Positions 19,951-28,016 of a DNA stretch of 64,000 nt are shown in pieces. Below the pieces are notes generated by a model that was not told where the DNA came from, did no database searches, and saw only the letters and a program-made list of their open reading frames with translations. How positions within the stretch are numbered: position 1 is the stretch's first letter; each line of letters opens with the position of its first letter. Origin of the DNA: MPNO01 sp965205995 (GTDB taxonomy: Bacteria; Pseudomonadota; Alphaproteobacteria; MPNO01); assembly GCA_965205995.1 (NCBI GenBank), contig OZ242200.1, positions 4,464,001-4,528,000 of the forward strand, written 5' to 3'. The position numbers and the translations under genes are program-made.

Positions 19951-22245
19951 GTGACCGCCGCCGAAGACCTGCTCGGCAAGCCGCTGGCGCGGATCGAGGA
20001 TCTGCCGCTGGTCACCGGGCGCGGGCGCTTCGCCGCCGACATCGATTTCCCCGGCCAGCTCCATATGCGGATCGTCCGATCGCCGCACGCCCATGCCGAG
20101 CTGGGCGGCATCGACGCCGCCGCCGCGCGCGCGATGGCGGGCGTGCATGCGGTGTGGTCCGCCGCCGACACGGCCGATATCCCGCCGATCGATTTTCGCG
20201 CCGACCGCCGGGCCGAGGCGCTGAAGCCGTTTCGCCAGCACGTGCTGGCGCGCGACCGCGTGCGCTATGTCGGCGACCCGGTGGCGGCGGTGTTCGCCGA
20301 GACCCCGTATATCGCCGAGGACGCGGCCGAGCTGGTCGAAATCGACTACCGTCCGCTGCCGCCGGTCGTCGCCGCCGACCGGGAGCCCGGCAGCTTCGCG
20401 CCCGGGCTCGGCACCGAGGCGGCGCTTCTCACCCACAGCTTCGGCGATTCCGCTTCCGGGTTCGCCGGTGCCCATCTCGTGGTCTCCCTCGACCTCCGGA
20501 CCGGGCGGCATTCGGGCGTGCCGATGGAGACCAGGGGCGCGATCGGGGTCTATGAAGCCGCCCGGGACCGGCTGGTCCTCCACGGCGCCGCCAAGGTTCC
20601 GCACCGCAACAAGGAAACCCTGATCCGCATGCTGGGGCTGGCGCCCGACCGGATCGAGTTGCGCGAGGGTCACGTCGGCGGCGGCTTCGGGATCCGCGGC
20701 GAGCTCTACCCGGAAGACGTGCTGGTGCTGGTCGCGGCGAAGCGCTTCGGCCGGCCGGTCAAGTGGATCGAGGACCGCCATGAGCATTTGACGGCGGCCA
20801 ACCAGGGCCGCGAGCAGCGCCACCGGGCCCGCCTCGCGGTCGATGCGGAGGGCCGCATCCTCGCGCTGGAGGACGAGATCTGGCACGACCAGGGCGGCTA
20901 TCTGCGGACCCACGGGGTCAGCGTGCCCAACCGGACGATGTGCCAGATGCCGGGGCTCTACCGGGTGCCGGCCTACCGGGCGTCGTGCCATGTCCGGCTG
21001 ACCAACAAGACGCCCGCCGCGACCTATCGCGCGCCGGGACGGTTCGAGGGTAGTTTCGTCCGCGAGCGGCTGATGGACGCGGCGGCGCACCGCCTCGGCA
21101 TCGACAGGGTCGAGATCCGCCGGCGCAACCTTATCTCCGCCGTCGAGATGCCCTACACCGTCGCCTATGACGAGCCGGGCGCCGAGACGCTTCGCCTCGA
21201 CAGCGGCGACTATGCGCTGCTGCTCGACAAGGCGCTGGCGGCGATCGGCTGGGAGGAACTGCTGCGCGGCCTCGCCCGCCGCCGGGCGGCAGGAGAGCTG
21301 GCGGGAGCCGGTATCGCGCTGTTTCTCGAGGAGAGCGGCCGCGGCCCGTCCGACGGCGCGCGGATTTCCGTCGACGCGGAGGGGCGGGTCGAGATCGTCA
21401 CCGGCGGCGCCTCGGTCGGGCAGGGGTTCGAGACCGCGATGGCGCAGATCTGCGCCGCCGCGCTCGGCGTCGACTACCGCCGGATCGCGGTGGTCCACGG
21501 CCAGACCGAGCGTATCCCCTACGGCATCGGCGCGCACGCCACCCGGGCGACGGTGGTCACCGGAAGCGCGGTTCACGCGACCGCGCTCGCATTGCGGGCG
21601 AAGGCTCTCGCGGCGGCGGCCGAGCTGCTGCAGACCCCCGCCGACCGGCTGACCATCGGCGCAGGCGTGGTGCAGCCGGCGGCGGGCGGCCCGTCCATCG
21701 CGCTGGGCGAGATCGTGCGAGCGCGCGGCGCCGATACGCTCGCCGCCGAGGAGATCTTCGAGACCCCGCAGACCAACTTCCCCTACGGCGCCCATATCGC
21801 GGTGGTGCGCGTCGACCCCGGGACCGGGGCGGTGACGGTCGAGCGGTTTCTCGTCGCCTACGACGTCGGGCGGGCGGTGAATTCGGCGATGCTCGAGGGC
21901 CAGCTCGTCGGCGGCTGCGTCCAGGGGATCGGCGGTGCGCTCTTCGAGGAGTTCGTGTATGACGAGGCCGGCCAGCCGCTCGCCGTCACCCTCGCCGATT
22001 ATTTGCTGCCGACGATCGCCGAAGTCCCCGCCATAGAGTGCCTGATCACCGAGGACGCGCCGAGCCCGCTCAACCCGCTCGGCCTCAAGGGCGGGGGCGA
22101 GGGCGGCATCAACGGCGTCGGCGCGGCGATCGCCGGCGCGGTCGACCGGGCCATCGGCATCCCGGGCGCCATCGACCGCATGCCGATCACCCCCGAACGG
22201 GTCCGCGCCCTGCTGCGCGGCAAGCAATCGCAACCGTCACGATAA
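19951..22245 (+). CDS. Xanthine dehydrogenase-family molybdopterin-binding subunit
   Basis: Large molybdenum-cofactor subunit (764 residues, GTG start) of a xanthine oxidase-family hydroxylase. Family segments: KPLARIEDLPLVTGRGRFAAD at the N-terminus, VRYVGDPVAAVFAE, GHVGGGFGIRGELYPED, RAPGRFEGSFVRERLMD, and the catalytic-glutamate region GLKGGGEGGINGVGAAI near the C-terminus. The CO dehydrogenase signature AYRCSFR is absent, so it is not a CoxL CO oxidiser. No FAD or iron-sulfur partner genes lie next to it, so partners must be elsewhere. It is followed 10 bases later by an enoyl-CoA hydratase. Confidence 0.9.
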   Translation: MTAAEDLLGKPLARIEDLPLVTGRGRFAADIDFPGQLHMRIVRSPHAHAELGGIDAAAARAMAGVHAVWSAADTADIPPIDFRADRRAEALKPFRQHVLARDRVRYVGDPVAAVFAETPYIAEDAAELVEIDYRPLPPVVAADREPGSFAPGLGTEAALLTHSFGDSASGFAGAHLVVSLDLRTGRHSGVPMETRGAIGVYEAARDRLVLHGAAKVPHRNKETLIRMLGLAPDRIELREGHVGGGFGIRGELYPEDVLVLVAAKRFGRPVKWIEDRHEHLTAANQGREQRHRARLAVDAEGRILALEDEIWHDQGGYLRTHGVSVPNRTMCQMPGLYRVPAYRASCHVRLTNKTPAATYRAPGRFEGSFVRERLMDAAAHRLGIDRVEIRRRNLISAVEMPYTVAYDEPGAETLRLDSGDYALLLDKALAAIGWEELLRGLARRRAAGELAGAGIALFLEESGRGPSDGARISVDAEGRVEIVTGGASVGQGFETAMAQICAAALGVDYRRIAVVHGQTERIPYGIGAHATRATVVTGSAVHATALALRAKALAAAAELLQTPADRLTIGAGVVQPAAGGPSIALGEIVRARGADTLAAEEIFETPQTNFPYGAHIAVVRVDPGTGAVTVERFLVAYDVGRAVNSAMLEGQLVGGCVQGIGGALFEEFVYDEAGQPLAVTLADYLLPTIAEVPAIECLITEDAPSPLNPLGLKGGGEGGINGVGAAIAGAVDRAIGIPGAIDRMPITPERVRALLRGKQSQPSR

Positions 22246-22255
22246 GGAGCACCCC

Positions 22256-23077
22256 GTGATCGACGAGGGAAACGACATCATCGAGGGCCACGCGTTCAAG
22301 GCGCTCAAGGTCGCCATCGACGGGGACGGGATCATGACGATCACGCTCGCGCGGCCCGAGCGCCTGAACGCGTTCAACGACGACATGCGCGCCGAGTTCC
22401 TGTGGCTGACCCGGCGCATCGAGGCCAATCCGGCGATCCGGGTAATCGTCTTCAACGCCGAGGGCGAACGCGCGTTCTGCGCCGGCGCCGATGTGAGCTG
22501 GTTCGAGAACGACTGGCCGACCGAGCGGTTCCGCATCGAATACCGCTGGGTGCACGATTTCTTCGACCTCCTCGAGCGCATCGAGATACCCGTGATCTGC
22601 GCGGCCCAGGGGATCTGCGCCTGCGGCGGGCTCGAGCTCGCGATGTCCTGCGACTTCCGGATCGCGGCCGACGACGCGCGGTTCGGCTTCACCGAGGCCA
22701 ATATCAACCTGATCCCGGGCTCCGGCGGCTGCTCGCGGCTGGTCAATCTGATCGGCCCGGGCTGGGCCAAGGAGCTGGTGATGGCCGGCACCTTCATCGA
22801 CGCCGGGCAGGCGCTCAGGATCGGTCTGGTGACCCGCGTGGCGCCGGTCGCCGAACTCCACGACGCGGCGATGGAACTCGCCCGCAAGCTGGTCGCCAAG
22901 GCGCCGCTCGCGATGGGGCTCGCCAAGACGATCATGAACACCTGCGACAGCATCGACACCAATTCGGGCCGCATCCTGGAGCGCATCGGCCAGTCGGTGC
23001 TGATCCGCACCGAGGACCACAAGGAGGGGATCCGCGCCTTCCGCGAGAAGCGCCCGGCGTCCTATCAGGGCCGTTAG
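22256..23077 (+). CDS. Enoyl-CoA hydratase/isomerase family protein
   Basis: Crotonase-fold protein of 273 residues, GTG start with an AAGGAGC ribosome site. The oxyanion-hole segments are RAFCAGADVSWFEN and ICACGGLELAMSCDFRIA; in the second, the first glycine of the common GGG is replaced by cysteine. The catalytic area reads FGFTEANINLIPGSGGCSRL. Together with the preceding acyl-CoA-dehydrogenase-like and molybdenum genes it may process a CoA thioester of an aromatic or branched acid (inference). It is the last gene before the parS pair. Confidence 0.88.
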   Translation: MIDEGNDIIEGHAFKALKVAIDGDGIMTITLARPERLNAFNDDMRAEFLWLTRRIEANPAIRVIVFNAEGERAFCAGADVSWFENDWPTERFRIEYRWVHDFFDLLERIEIPVICAAQGICACGGLELAMSCDFRIAADDARFGFTEANINLIPGSGGCSRLVNLIGPGWAKELVMAGTFIDAGQALRIGLVTRVAPVAELHDAAMELARKLVAKAPLAMGLAKTIMNTCDSIDTNSGRILERIGQSVLIRTEDHKEGIRAFREKRPASYQGR

Positions 23078-23098
23078 CCCGGCCGCCCCACCGCCTAA

Positions 23099-23114
23099 TG
23101 TTTCACGTGAAACA
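23099..23114. promoter_or_regulatory. parS: parS centromere site, copy 1 (ParB binding)
   Basis: Perfect 16-base palindrome TGTTTCACGTGAAACA, one base from the Bacillus parS consensus and identical to sites used by ParB of many Alphaproteobacteria. ParB-CTP loads here and spreads to organise chromosome segregation. It lies in an intergenic region and is repeated 37 bases downstream. Confidence 0.93.
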
Positions 23115-23135
23115 TAAGTCAGCATTGTTGACCTA

Positions 23136-23151
23136 TGTTTCACGTGAAACA
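23136..23151. promoter_or_regulatory. parS: parS centromere site, copy 2 (ParB binding)
   Basis: A second identical palindrome TGTTTCACGTGAAACA, start-to-start spacing 37 bases from copy 1. The spacer between them also carries a GTCA...TGAC symmetry, so the whole block is roughly palindromic. Duplicated sites raise ParB loading. In characterised bacteria parS lies within tens of kilobases of the replication origin; short readings such as MFHVKH across it are a by-product of the sequence, not a gene. Confidence 0.93.
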
Positions 23152-23315
23152 TTGTCCCGAAACGGTACTATTTGTGTCCCCTGGGGACGGGCCGGTACCG
23201 CGATGCGCGGCCTCGATGAGACCCGGTGTGAAGATCGCCCGACAAACCCGCTTGACCGGGGCCGCAACCGGGACCCATATCGAAAACCGGCCGGCAAGCG
23301 GGAGAAGGCTGCATC

Positions 23316-23726
23316 ATGACTCCGACGCGGAGGGATTTGCTCAGGCTCGGCGCCGCCGCGGTGGCGCTCATGCCCGCCGCCGCCGAGGCCTCGAACGGCG
23401 TTTCCGAGGCCATCGCGCGGTTCACCGGGGGCGCAGAGCCGGCCGACGGCGGGGTGCGGCTCGAGGTGCCGGAGATCGCCGACAATGGCGGCGCGGTTCC
23501 GGTTCGAATCGCCGCCCCGGGCGCCCGGCGCATCGCCCTGTTCGCCGAGGCGAACCCCTATCCGGGGGTCGCGGTGTTCGCCTTCGGAAGCCTGGCGCCG
23601 CCGGCGGCCACGATCCGCATCCGCCTGGCCCGCAGCCAGAAGGTGATCGCGGTCGCCGAGATGGCCGACGGCACGTTCCGCCGCACCGCCCGGCGCATCG
23701 CCGTGACGGTCGGCGGCTGCGGCTGA
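23316..23726 (+). CDS. soxY: Thiosulfate-oxidation carrier protein SoxY
   Basis: Periplasmic carrier on which sulfur intermediates are covalently bound. It has 136 residues, a Tat-type signal (TPTRRDLLRLGAAAVAL) and the invariant C-terminal GGCG arm whose cysteine carries the sulfur. It is followed 10 bases later by soxZ. The other Sox enzymes (soxXA, soxB, soxCD) are not in this window, so the carrier may work with the downstream flavocytochrome or with genes elsewhere. Confidence 0.93.
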   Translation: MTPTRRDLLRLGAAAVALMPAAAEASNGVSEAIARFTGGAEPADGGVRLEVPEIADNGGAVPVRIAAPGARRIALFAEANPYPGVAVFAFGSLAPPAATIRIRLARSQKVIAVAEMADGTFRRTARRIAVTVGGCG

Positions 23727-23736
23727 GGGGCGGGCG

Positions 23737-24063
23737 ATGGCGAGACCGAGGCCGCGAATCAGGCTGCCCAAATCGATCCGGGCGGGCGTCCCCTTCACCG
23801 TCAAGACCCGGATCGTCCATCCGATGCATACCGGGCTGCTCCGCGACGGCGCGGGGAAGCTGGTGCCGCGGCGGATCGTCAACCGCTTCGCGGTCCGCTT
23901 CGGCGGCGAGGCGGTGCTGTCGGTCGATCTGGAGCCGGCGGTCTCGGCCAACCCCTATATCCAGTTCGCGATGGCCGTACCGGGGCCGGGCCTTCTGGAA
24001 TTCGAATGGTTCGACGATGACGGCTCGGTCTACACGCTCCGCAAACCGATCTCCGTCGACTAG
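23737..24063 (+). CDS. soxZ: Thiosulfate-oxidation protein SoxZ
   Basis: Partner of SoxY in the carrier heterodimer. It has 108 residues with family segments IRLPKSIRAGVPFTVKTRIVHPM, the N-terminal strand PRIRLP, and the conserved FAVRFGGEAVLSVDLEPAVSANPYIQF. No signal peptide is present, as usual because SoxY carries it through Tat export. Its 3' end overlaps the predicted start of the cytochrome gene. Confidence 0.93.
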   Translation: MARPRPRIRLPKSIRAGVPFTVKTRIVHPMHTGLLRDGAGKLVPRRIVNRFAVRFGGEAVLSVDLEPAVSANPYIQFAMAVPGPGLLEFEWFDDDGSVYTLRKPISVD

Positions 24064-24790
24064 GGTCCGCTCACGGCGCCGGGGCTGGACGGCCGGGCTC
24101 GCCGGGCTGCTCGCCTGGGCGCTGGCGGTCGGCCCCCCGTCCGCCGGCGCGTGGGGCGCCGATGCCGGGCGCGGCAAGGCGCTCTATGGCCAGTGCAAGC
24201 GCTGCCACCAGGTGGGCGGCGGCGCGCGACACCGCATCGGGCCGCATCTCAACGACGTGTTCGGCCGCGCGGCCGGCTCTCTCGGGGATTATCGCTTCTC
24301 GCGGGCGATGCGGGCCGCCGGGTCGGGCGGGCTGGTCTGGACCGGCCCGACGCTCGATGCCTTCCTTGCCGCGCCGCGCGCGCTGGTGCCGCGCACGCGC
24401 ATGAGCTTCGCGGGTATCGAGGAAGCGGACGACAGGGCGGCGCTGTTGTCCTGGCTGCGCGGCTTTTCCGGCGCCCGGTCCGGCGTCCCGGCGGCGGAGC
24501 CGACCGCCACGGCCGAGGAATACGGGCTCGACCCGCAGCTCCTCGCCATCCGCGGCGACCCCGAATACGGCGCCTATCTCGCGGGCGAATGCATCACCTG
24601 CCACCGAACCGGCGGGGAAGGCATCCCGTCGATAACGGGCTGGCCGCTTGACGACTTCGTGATAGCCTTGCACGCCTATAAGCGTGGTAAGAGGGCGCAT
24701 CCCGCCATGCAAATGGTTGCCGGGCGCCTGTCGGACGAGGAGATCGCCGCGCTCGCCGCCCATTTCCACCGGGCGGGCGACGGTCCGTGA
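24017..24790 (+). CDS. Diheme cytochrome c: c2-like domain fused to FccA/SoxE-like domain
   Basis: Periplasmic electron carrier of about 257 residues. The chosen ATG lies inside soxZ; it gives a basic region (RVRSRRRGW) and hydrophobic core (AGLAGLLAWALAVG) ending in a signal site before ADAGRGKALYG, and no ATG or GTG start lies nearer. Two heme motifs are visible: CKRCH at about residue 60 in a cytochrome c2-like domain (IGPHLNDVFGRAAGS, RTRMSFAGI), and CITCH near 194 in a domain with GIPSITGWP and YKRGKRAHPAMQ, resembling the heme subunit of flavocytochrome c sulfide dehydrogenase. It precedes the matching flavoprotein gene by 18 bases. Confidence 0.82.
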   Translation: MTARSTRSANRSPSTRVRSRRRGWTAGLAGLLAWALAVGPPSAGAWGADAGRGKALYGQCKRCHQVGGGARHRIGPHLNDVFGRAAGSLGDYRFSRAMRAAGSGGLVWTGPTLDAFLAAPRALVPRTRMSFAGIEEADDRAALLSWLRGFSGARSGVPAAEPTATAEEYGLDPQLLAIRGDPEYGAYLAGECITCHRTGGEGIPSITGWPLDDFVIALHAYKRGKRAHPAMQMVAGRLSDEEIAALAAHFHRAGDGP

Positions 24791-24808
24791 AAAGAGGGGG
24801 GATCTGAC

Positions 24809-26095
24809 ATGAACCAACGGAATGAAAAAAGCGGGTTGAGCCGGCGCCGGTTCCTCGCATCGGCGGCCGCCACGTCGACGGCGCTCGCGGCGCCGGCGGT
24901 GCTCGGCCAGGCGCGCCCGCGCGTCGTGGTCGTGGGCGGCGGCGCGGGCGGCGCCACGGCGGCGCGCTACATCGCGAAGGACTCCAAGGGTGCGCTGGAC
25001 GTGACCCTGGTCGATCCGAGCCGCGCCTATTACAGCTGCTTTTTCTCCAACCTCTATCTTGGCGGCTTCCGCGACTTCGACTCCATCGGGCACAGCTACG
25101 GCGCGCTCGCCGCAAAATACGGGATCAACGTGGTGCACGACTGGGCGGTCGCCGTCGACCGCGACAAGCGGCGCGTCGGGCTCGCCGGCGGCGGCAGCCT
25201 GGCCTATGACCGCCTGGTGCTCTCGCCCGGCATCGACTTCCGGCCGGGCTCCGTCCCGGGCTGGGATCTGTCGCAGCAGAACCGCATGCCGCACGCCTAC
25301 AAGGCGGGCTCGCAGACCCAGCTTCTCAGGGCGCAGGTCGGGGCCATGCGGCAAGGCGGCGTCTATTGCATGGTCGCGCCGCCCAACCCGTTCCGCTGCC
25401 CGCCGGGGCCCTATGAACGGATCTCGATGGTGGCCCATGCGCTCAAGCAGACCAACCCGTCGGCGAAGATCCTGATCGTCGATCCCAAGGCGAAGTTCTC
25501 CAAGCAGGGGCTGTTCGAGGACGGCTGGCAGCGCCACTACCCCGGCATGGTCGAGCGCATCGGTCCCGATTTCGGCGGCGACAAGGTCGAGGTGCGGCCC
25601 GCCGCCATGGAGGTGGTGGTCGACGGCGAGGTCACCAAGGTGGATGTCTGCAACGTCATCCCGGCGCAGCAGGCGGGGCGCATCGCGGCGCTCGCGCAGA
25701 TCACCGACAAGTCGGGCTGGGCGCCGGTGGTGCCGCACACCATGCAGAGCCGGGCGGACGCCAATATCCATGTGCTGGGCGATGCCGCGCTGCAGGGCGA
25801 CATGCCGAAATCCGGCTTCTCGGCCAACAGCCAGGCGAAGGTCTGCGCCATGGCGGTGCGCGGGGCGCTCACCGGCTCGAAGGTGTTTCCGGCGCGCTTC
25901 TCCAACACCTGCTGGTCGCTGATCGGCACCGATGACGGGGTCAAGGTCGGCGCCGCCTACAAGGCGACCGACGAGAAGATCGCCAAGACCGACGGCTTCA
26001 TTTCCAAGACCGGGGAAAGCGCGGAGCTGCGCAAGGCGACCTACAGGGAATCGATCGGCTGGTACGAAGCCATTTCGGCGGACATGTTCGGCTGA
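24809..26095 (+). CDS. fccB: Flavocytochrome c sulfide dehydrogenase flavoprotein (FccB/SoxF)
   Basis: FAD enzyme oxidising sulfide and passing electrons to the cytochrome subunit. It has 428 residues with a Tat signal (LSRRRFLASAAATSTALAA), FAD fold RVVVVGGGAGGATAARYI, redox segments YYSCFFSNLYLGGFRD, FRCPPGPYERISM and FSNTCWSLIGTDDGVKVG, and the C-terminal HVLGDAAL. Length and cysteine placement match FccB/SoxF. It is the last gene of soxYZ-cyt-fccB, facing the convergent sulfur transporter across a palindromic repeat. Confidence 0.92.
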   Translation: MNQRNEKSGLSRRRFLASAAATSTALAAPAVLGQARPRVVVVGGGAGGATAARYIAKDSKGALDVTLVDPSRAYYSCFFSNLYLGGFRDFDSIGHSYGALAAKYGINVVHDWAVAVDRDKRRVGLAGGGSLAYDRLVLSPGIDFRPGSVPGWDLSQQNRMPHAYKAGSQTQLLRAQVGAMRQGGVYCMVAPPNPFRCPPGPYERISMVAHALKQTNPSAKILIVDPKAKFSKQGLFEDGWQRHYPGMVERIGPDFGGDKVEVRPAAMEVVVDGEVTKVDVCNVIPAQQAGRIAALAQITDKSGWAPVVPHTMQSRADANIHVLGDAALQGDMPKSGFSANSQAKVCAMAVRGALTGSKVFPARFSNTCWSLIGTDDGVKVGAAYKATDEKIAKTDGFISKTGESAELRKATYRESIGWYEAISADMFG

Positions 26096-26124
26096 GCCTG
26101 GGGGCAATGCGGGGCGGCGCCGCG

Positions 26125-26255
26125 CCCTTCGATACGCCCCCCTGCGACAGGCTCAGGGCAGGCTCTGCGGGGGCTACTCAGGATGAGGGTGGGGTGGCGG
26201 CGGCCAGAATAAACCCCTCATCCTGAGTAGCGGCGAAGCCGCGTATCGAAGGACG
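26125..26255. repeat. Dispersed palindromic repeat, copy 2 (long form)
   Basis: A nested inverted repeat lies between the convergent fccB and YeeE genes: CCTTCGATACG near the left end pairs with CGTATCGAAGG at the right end, and CTACTCAGGATGAGG (26174-26188) pairs exactly with CCTCATCCTGAGTAG (26216-26230). The right half is identical to the element at 16608-16650, and a partial copy (TCCTTCGATACGCCC) is at about 27370-27384. It likely folds strongly and may also serve as a two-way transcription stop. Confidence 0.82.
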
Positions 26256-26259
26256 CGCC

Positions 26260-27288
26260 TCAGCCCCGCCGCCCCTCCAGCATGACCCCCACGGCCCTCG
26301 TCGAGGCTGCCATCGCGGCGAGCGCGAGCAGGGCGGCGAGGCTCGCGGTCGAGACTCCGGAAAGCCCGGCGCCGACCGTGCAGCCGCCGGCCAGCACGCC
26401 GCCCACGCCCATCAGCACCGCGCCGGCGAGGTAGCGCCCGGTCTGCCGCGGCCCTTCCAGGCTCTGCCAGCGGAACTCCCCGGCCACCAGCGCCGCGGCC
26501 AGGCTGCCGGCGATCACCCCCGCCGCGAGCCCGGTGCCGAAGCCGGCCGGGATCGAGGTTGCCGCCACGGTCCAGAACAGGGTGTCGGCCATCGGCCCGG
26601 TGAAGCCCATCGATTGCACGGGAATCGGATCGAAATCGTCGAGCAGCAGGAACCCGGTGCCGACCCAGCCGAGCGGCACCAGCAGCCCGATCGCGCCCGC
26701 CATCGCGAGATGAGAGGCCGGCGCGGCGGAGCGGATCGCAAGCAGCGCCAAAGCGAAGGCGAGGCCGAGCGGCCAGATCTCGCCGCCGGGGAGCGCCGCG
26801 AGCGAAGTCCCGGCGCCGGGGACGGAAGCGGCGCCGAGCGCCACGCGCACAGGCGCGAGCGCGCCCTTCATCGCCGCGAGCGCGGTGACGGCGAACACGA
26901 CGAGCACCAGGAGGGCGCGCAGATTGCCCGTGCCCACCAGCACCGTCAGGCGCGAGGCGCACCCCCCCGCCAGCACCATGCCCGCCCCGAACAGCGCGCC
27001 ACCCACCAGCACCGACGCCAGCGGCAGGTCGCTCGCGAGGAACCGGTGGGCCTCGAAGGAAATCAGCCCGGCGGCGACGGCCAGCCGGGTTCCGGCGATG
27101 GCACAGGCCAGCCCCATCGCCCAGGTGCCCAGCGCCGGCAGGCAATCGCGCCACTGCCCGACCAGGCTGCGGCGCAGGCAGAAGGCGCTACGCTGCGCCA
27201 GCGCGCCATAGGCGCAGCCGAGCGCAAGCCCGAGCAGGACGGATGCCGTGAGCGGCGTCAACTCCTCGAAACCCAGCTCCTCGAACAC
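26260..27288 (-). CDS. YeeE/YedE-family transporter (TsuA/SoxT-like sulfur importer)
   Basis: Integral membrane protein of 342 residues, GTG start, with about nine to ten hydrophobic segments. Two conserved repeats carry the family cysteines: FGAGMVLAGGCASR and GVGGVLAGGCTVGAGLSG, with an additional QRSAFCLRR near the N-terminus. Members of this family move thiosulfate or other sulfur species. Its placement facing soxYZ-fccB fits uptake or export of a sulfur compound. No partner small protein (TsuB/TusA) is visible beside it. Confidence 0.87.
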   Translation of the reverse strand: MFEELGFEELTPLTASVLLGLALGCAYGALAQRSAFCLRRSLVGQWRDCLPALGTWAMGLACAIAGTRLAVAAGLISFEAHRFLASDLPLASVLVGGALFGAGMVLAGGCASRLTVLVGTGNLRALLVLVVFAVTALAAMKGALAPVRVALGAASVPGAGTSLAALPGGEIWPLGLAFALALLAIRSAAPASHLAMAGAIGLLVPLGWVGTGFLLLDDFDPIPVQSMGFTGPMADTLFWTVAATSIPAGFGTGLAAGVIAGSLAAALVAGEFRWQSLEGPRQTGRYLAGAVLMGVGGVLAGGCTVGAGLSGVSTASLAALLALAAMAASTRAVGVMLEGRRG

Positions 27289-28016
27289 GGCCCGTTACCC
27301 CTGCCCCGCGCCTCCATCCGTCCAAAGATCGGGGATTCGCCGGAGAAGGGAAAGGCCTTTCGGCCCGTCCTTCGATACGCCCCGGAACAAAGCCGGAGTG
27401 ATTTGTACTCGAATTTCATAATTGACTGTAATAGCTATATAAATATCCCTTTTCTCGATGGTGTTTGGAAATCCTGGATCTGGTCGATTTTTTCAATACT
27501 GGGACGGTCGCGGGCTGCGTCTGGCAACGGATTACCTTTTTCGATCGTGTCCCCAGGCGCGGTGTAGGAGTTCTGGCAGCCGTTGGTAGTTGCGGGTAAG
27601 TAGCCCGTCGCAGCGGCCGCCGAGAGTCTGGCGGTGGCGGGCCCGGCGATTGCCTCCCGGCGGCGCTCGACCCAGCATCCCCAGCATCCCCCGCGGCCGC
27701 GACGAGCCCCGGAACGAAGAGATCTTCCACACCCCCGGGGAAGCCCGGATCTTCCTCGATTCCCGGCGGCGTTACTTCGACGCCGTACGCCCACGCGGCA
27801 GCCCGGGATTCCCGCCGCCGGTACCGGAGATGATCGTTCCGCCGTGCTGGCCACCGGGCTCCGCCGCGCTCCACCGGTCAGCCAGATTGGCCGAGAACCC
27901 GGCAAGGCACTAACATTCGAACTGGACCACTCAGCGGGGGCAGGTCACAGTTGTCAGCAACGTTCGAGCGACTTGCCGGACCGGCGCATCGCCACAACGG
28001 GTAGCGGGGAGAAGTC
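27289..28016. other. Gene-free 0.7-kb stretch between YeeE and TcuA-like genes
   Basis: No coding region could be supported. It begins with a partial dispersed repeat (about 27367-27384), then a visibly AT-rich segment (27400-27480) and a GC-rich remainder with poor coding character in all frames. The composition change suggests an old insertion or deletion scar. Short readings exist on both strands but match no family I recognise. Confidence 0.5.

Noticed and set aside
18649..22233. Very long open frame on the minus strand
   Set aside because: It is the opposite-strand shadow of the acyl-CoA-dehydrogenase-like and molybdenum hydroxylase genes; the low-complexity Arg/Asp/Ala-rich translation is typical of GC-rich antisense frames.
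19951..22245. CO dehydrogenase large subunit (CoxL)
   Set aside because: The AYRCSFR active-site loop is absent here and also in the second Mo subunit at 40138-42453.
23135..23330. MFHVKH-starting readings at the parS palindromes as genes such as gidB
   Set aside because: The readings after the palindrome show no rRNA methyltransferase or other family features; the start arises from the palindrome itself.
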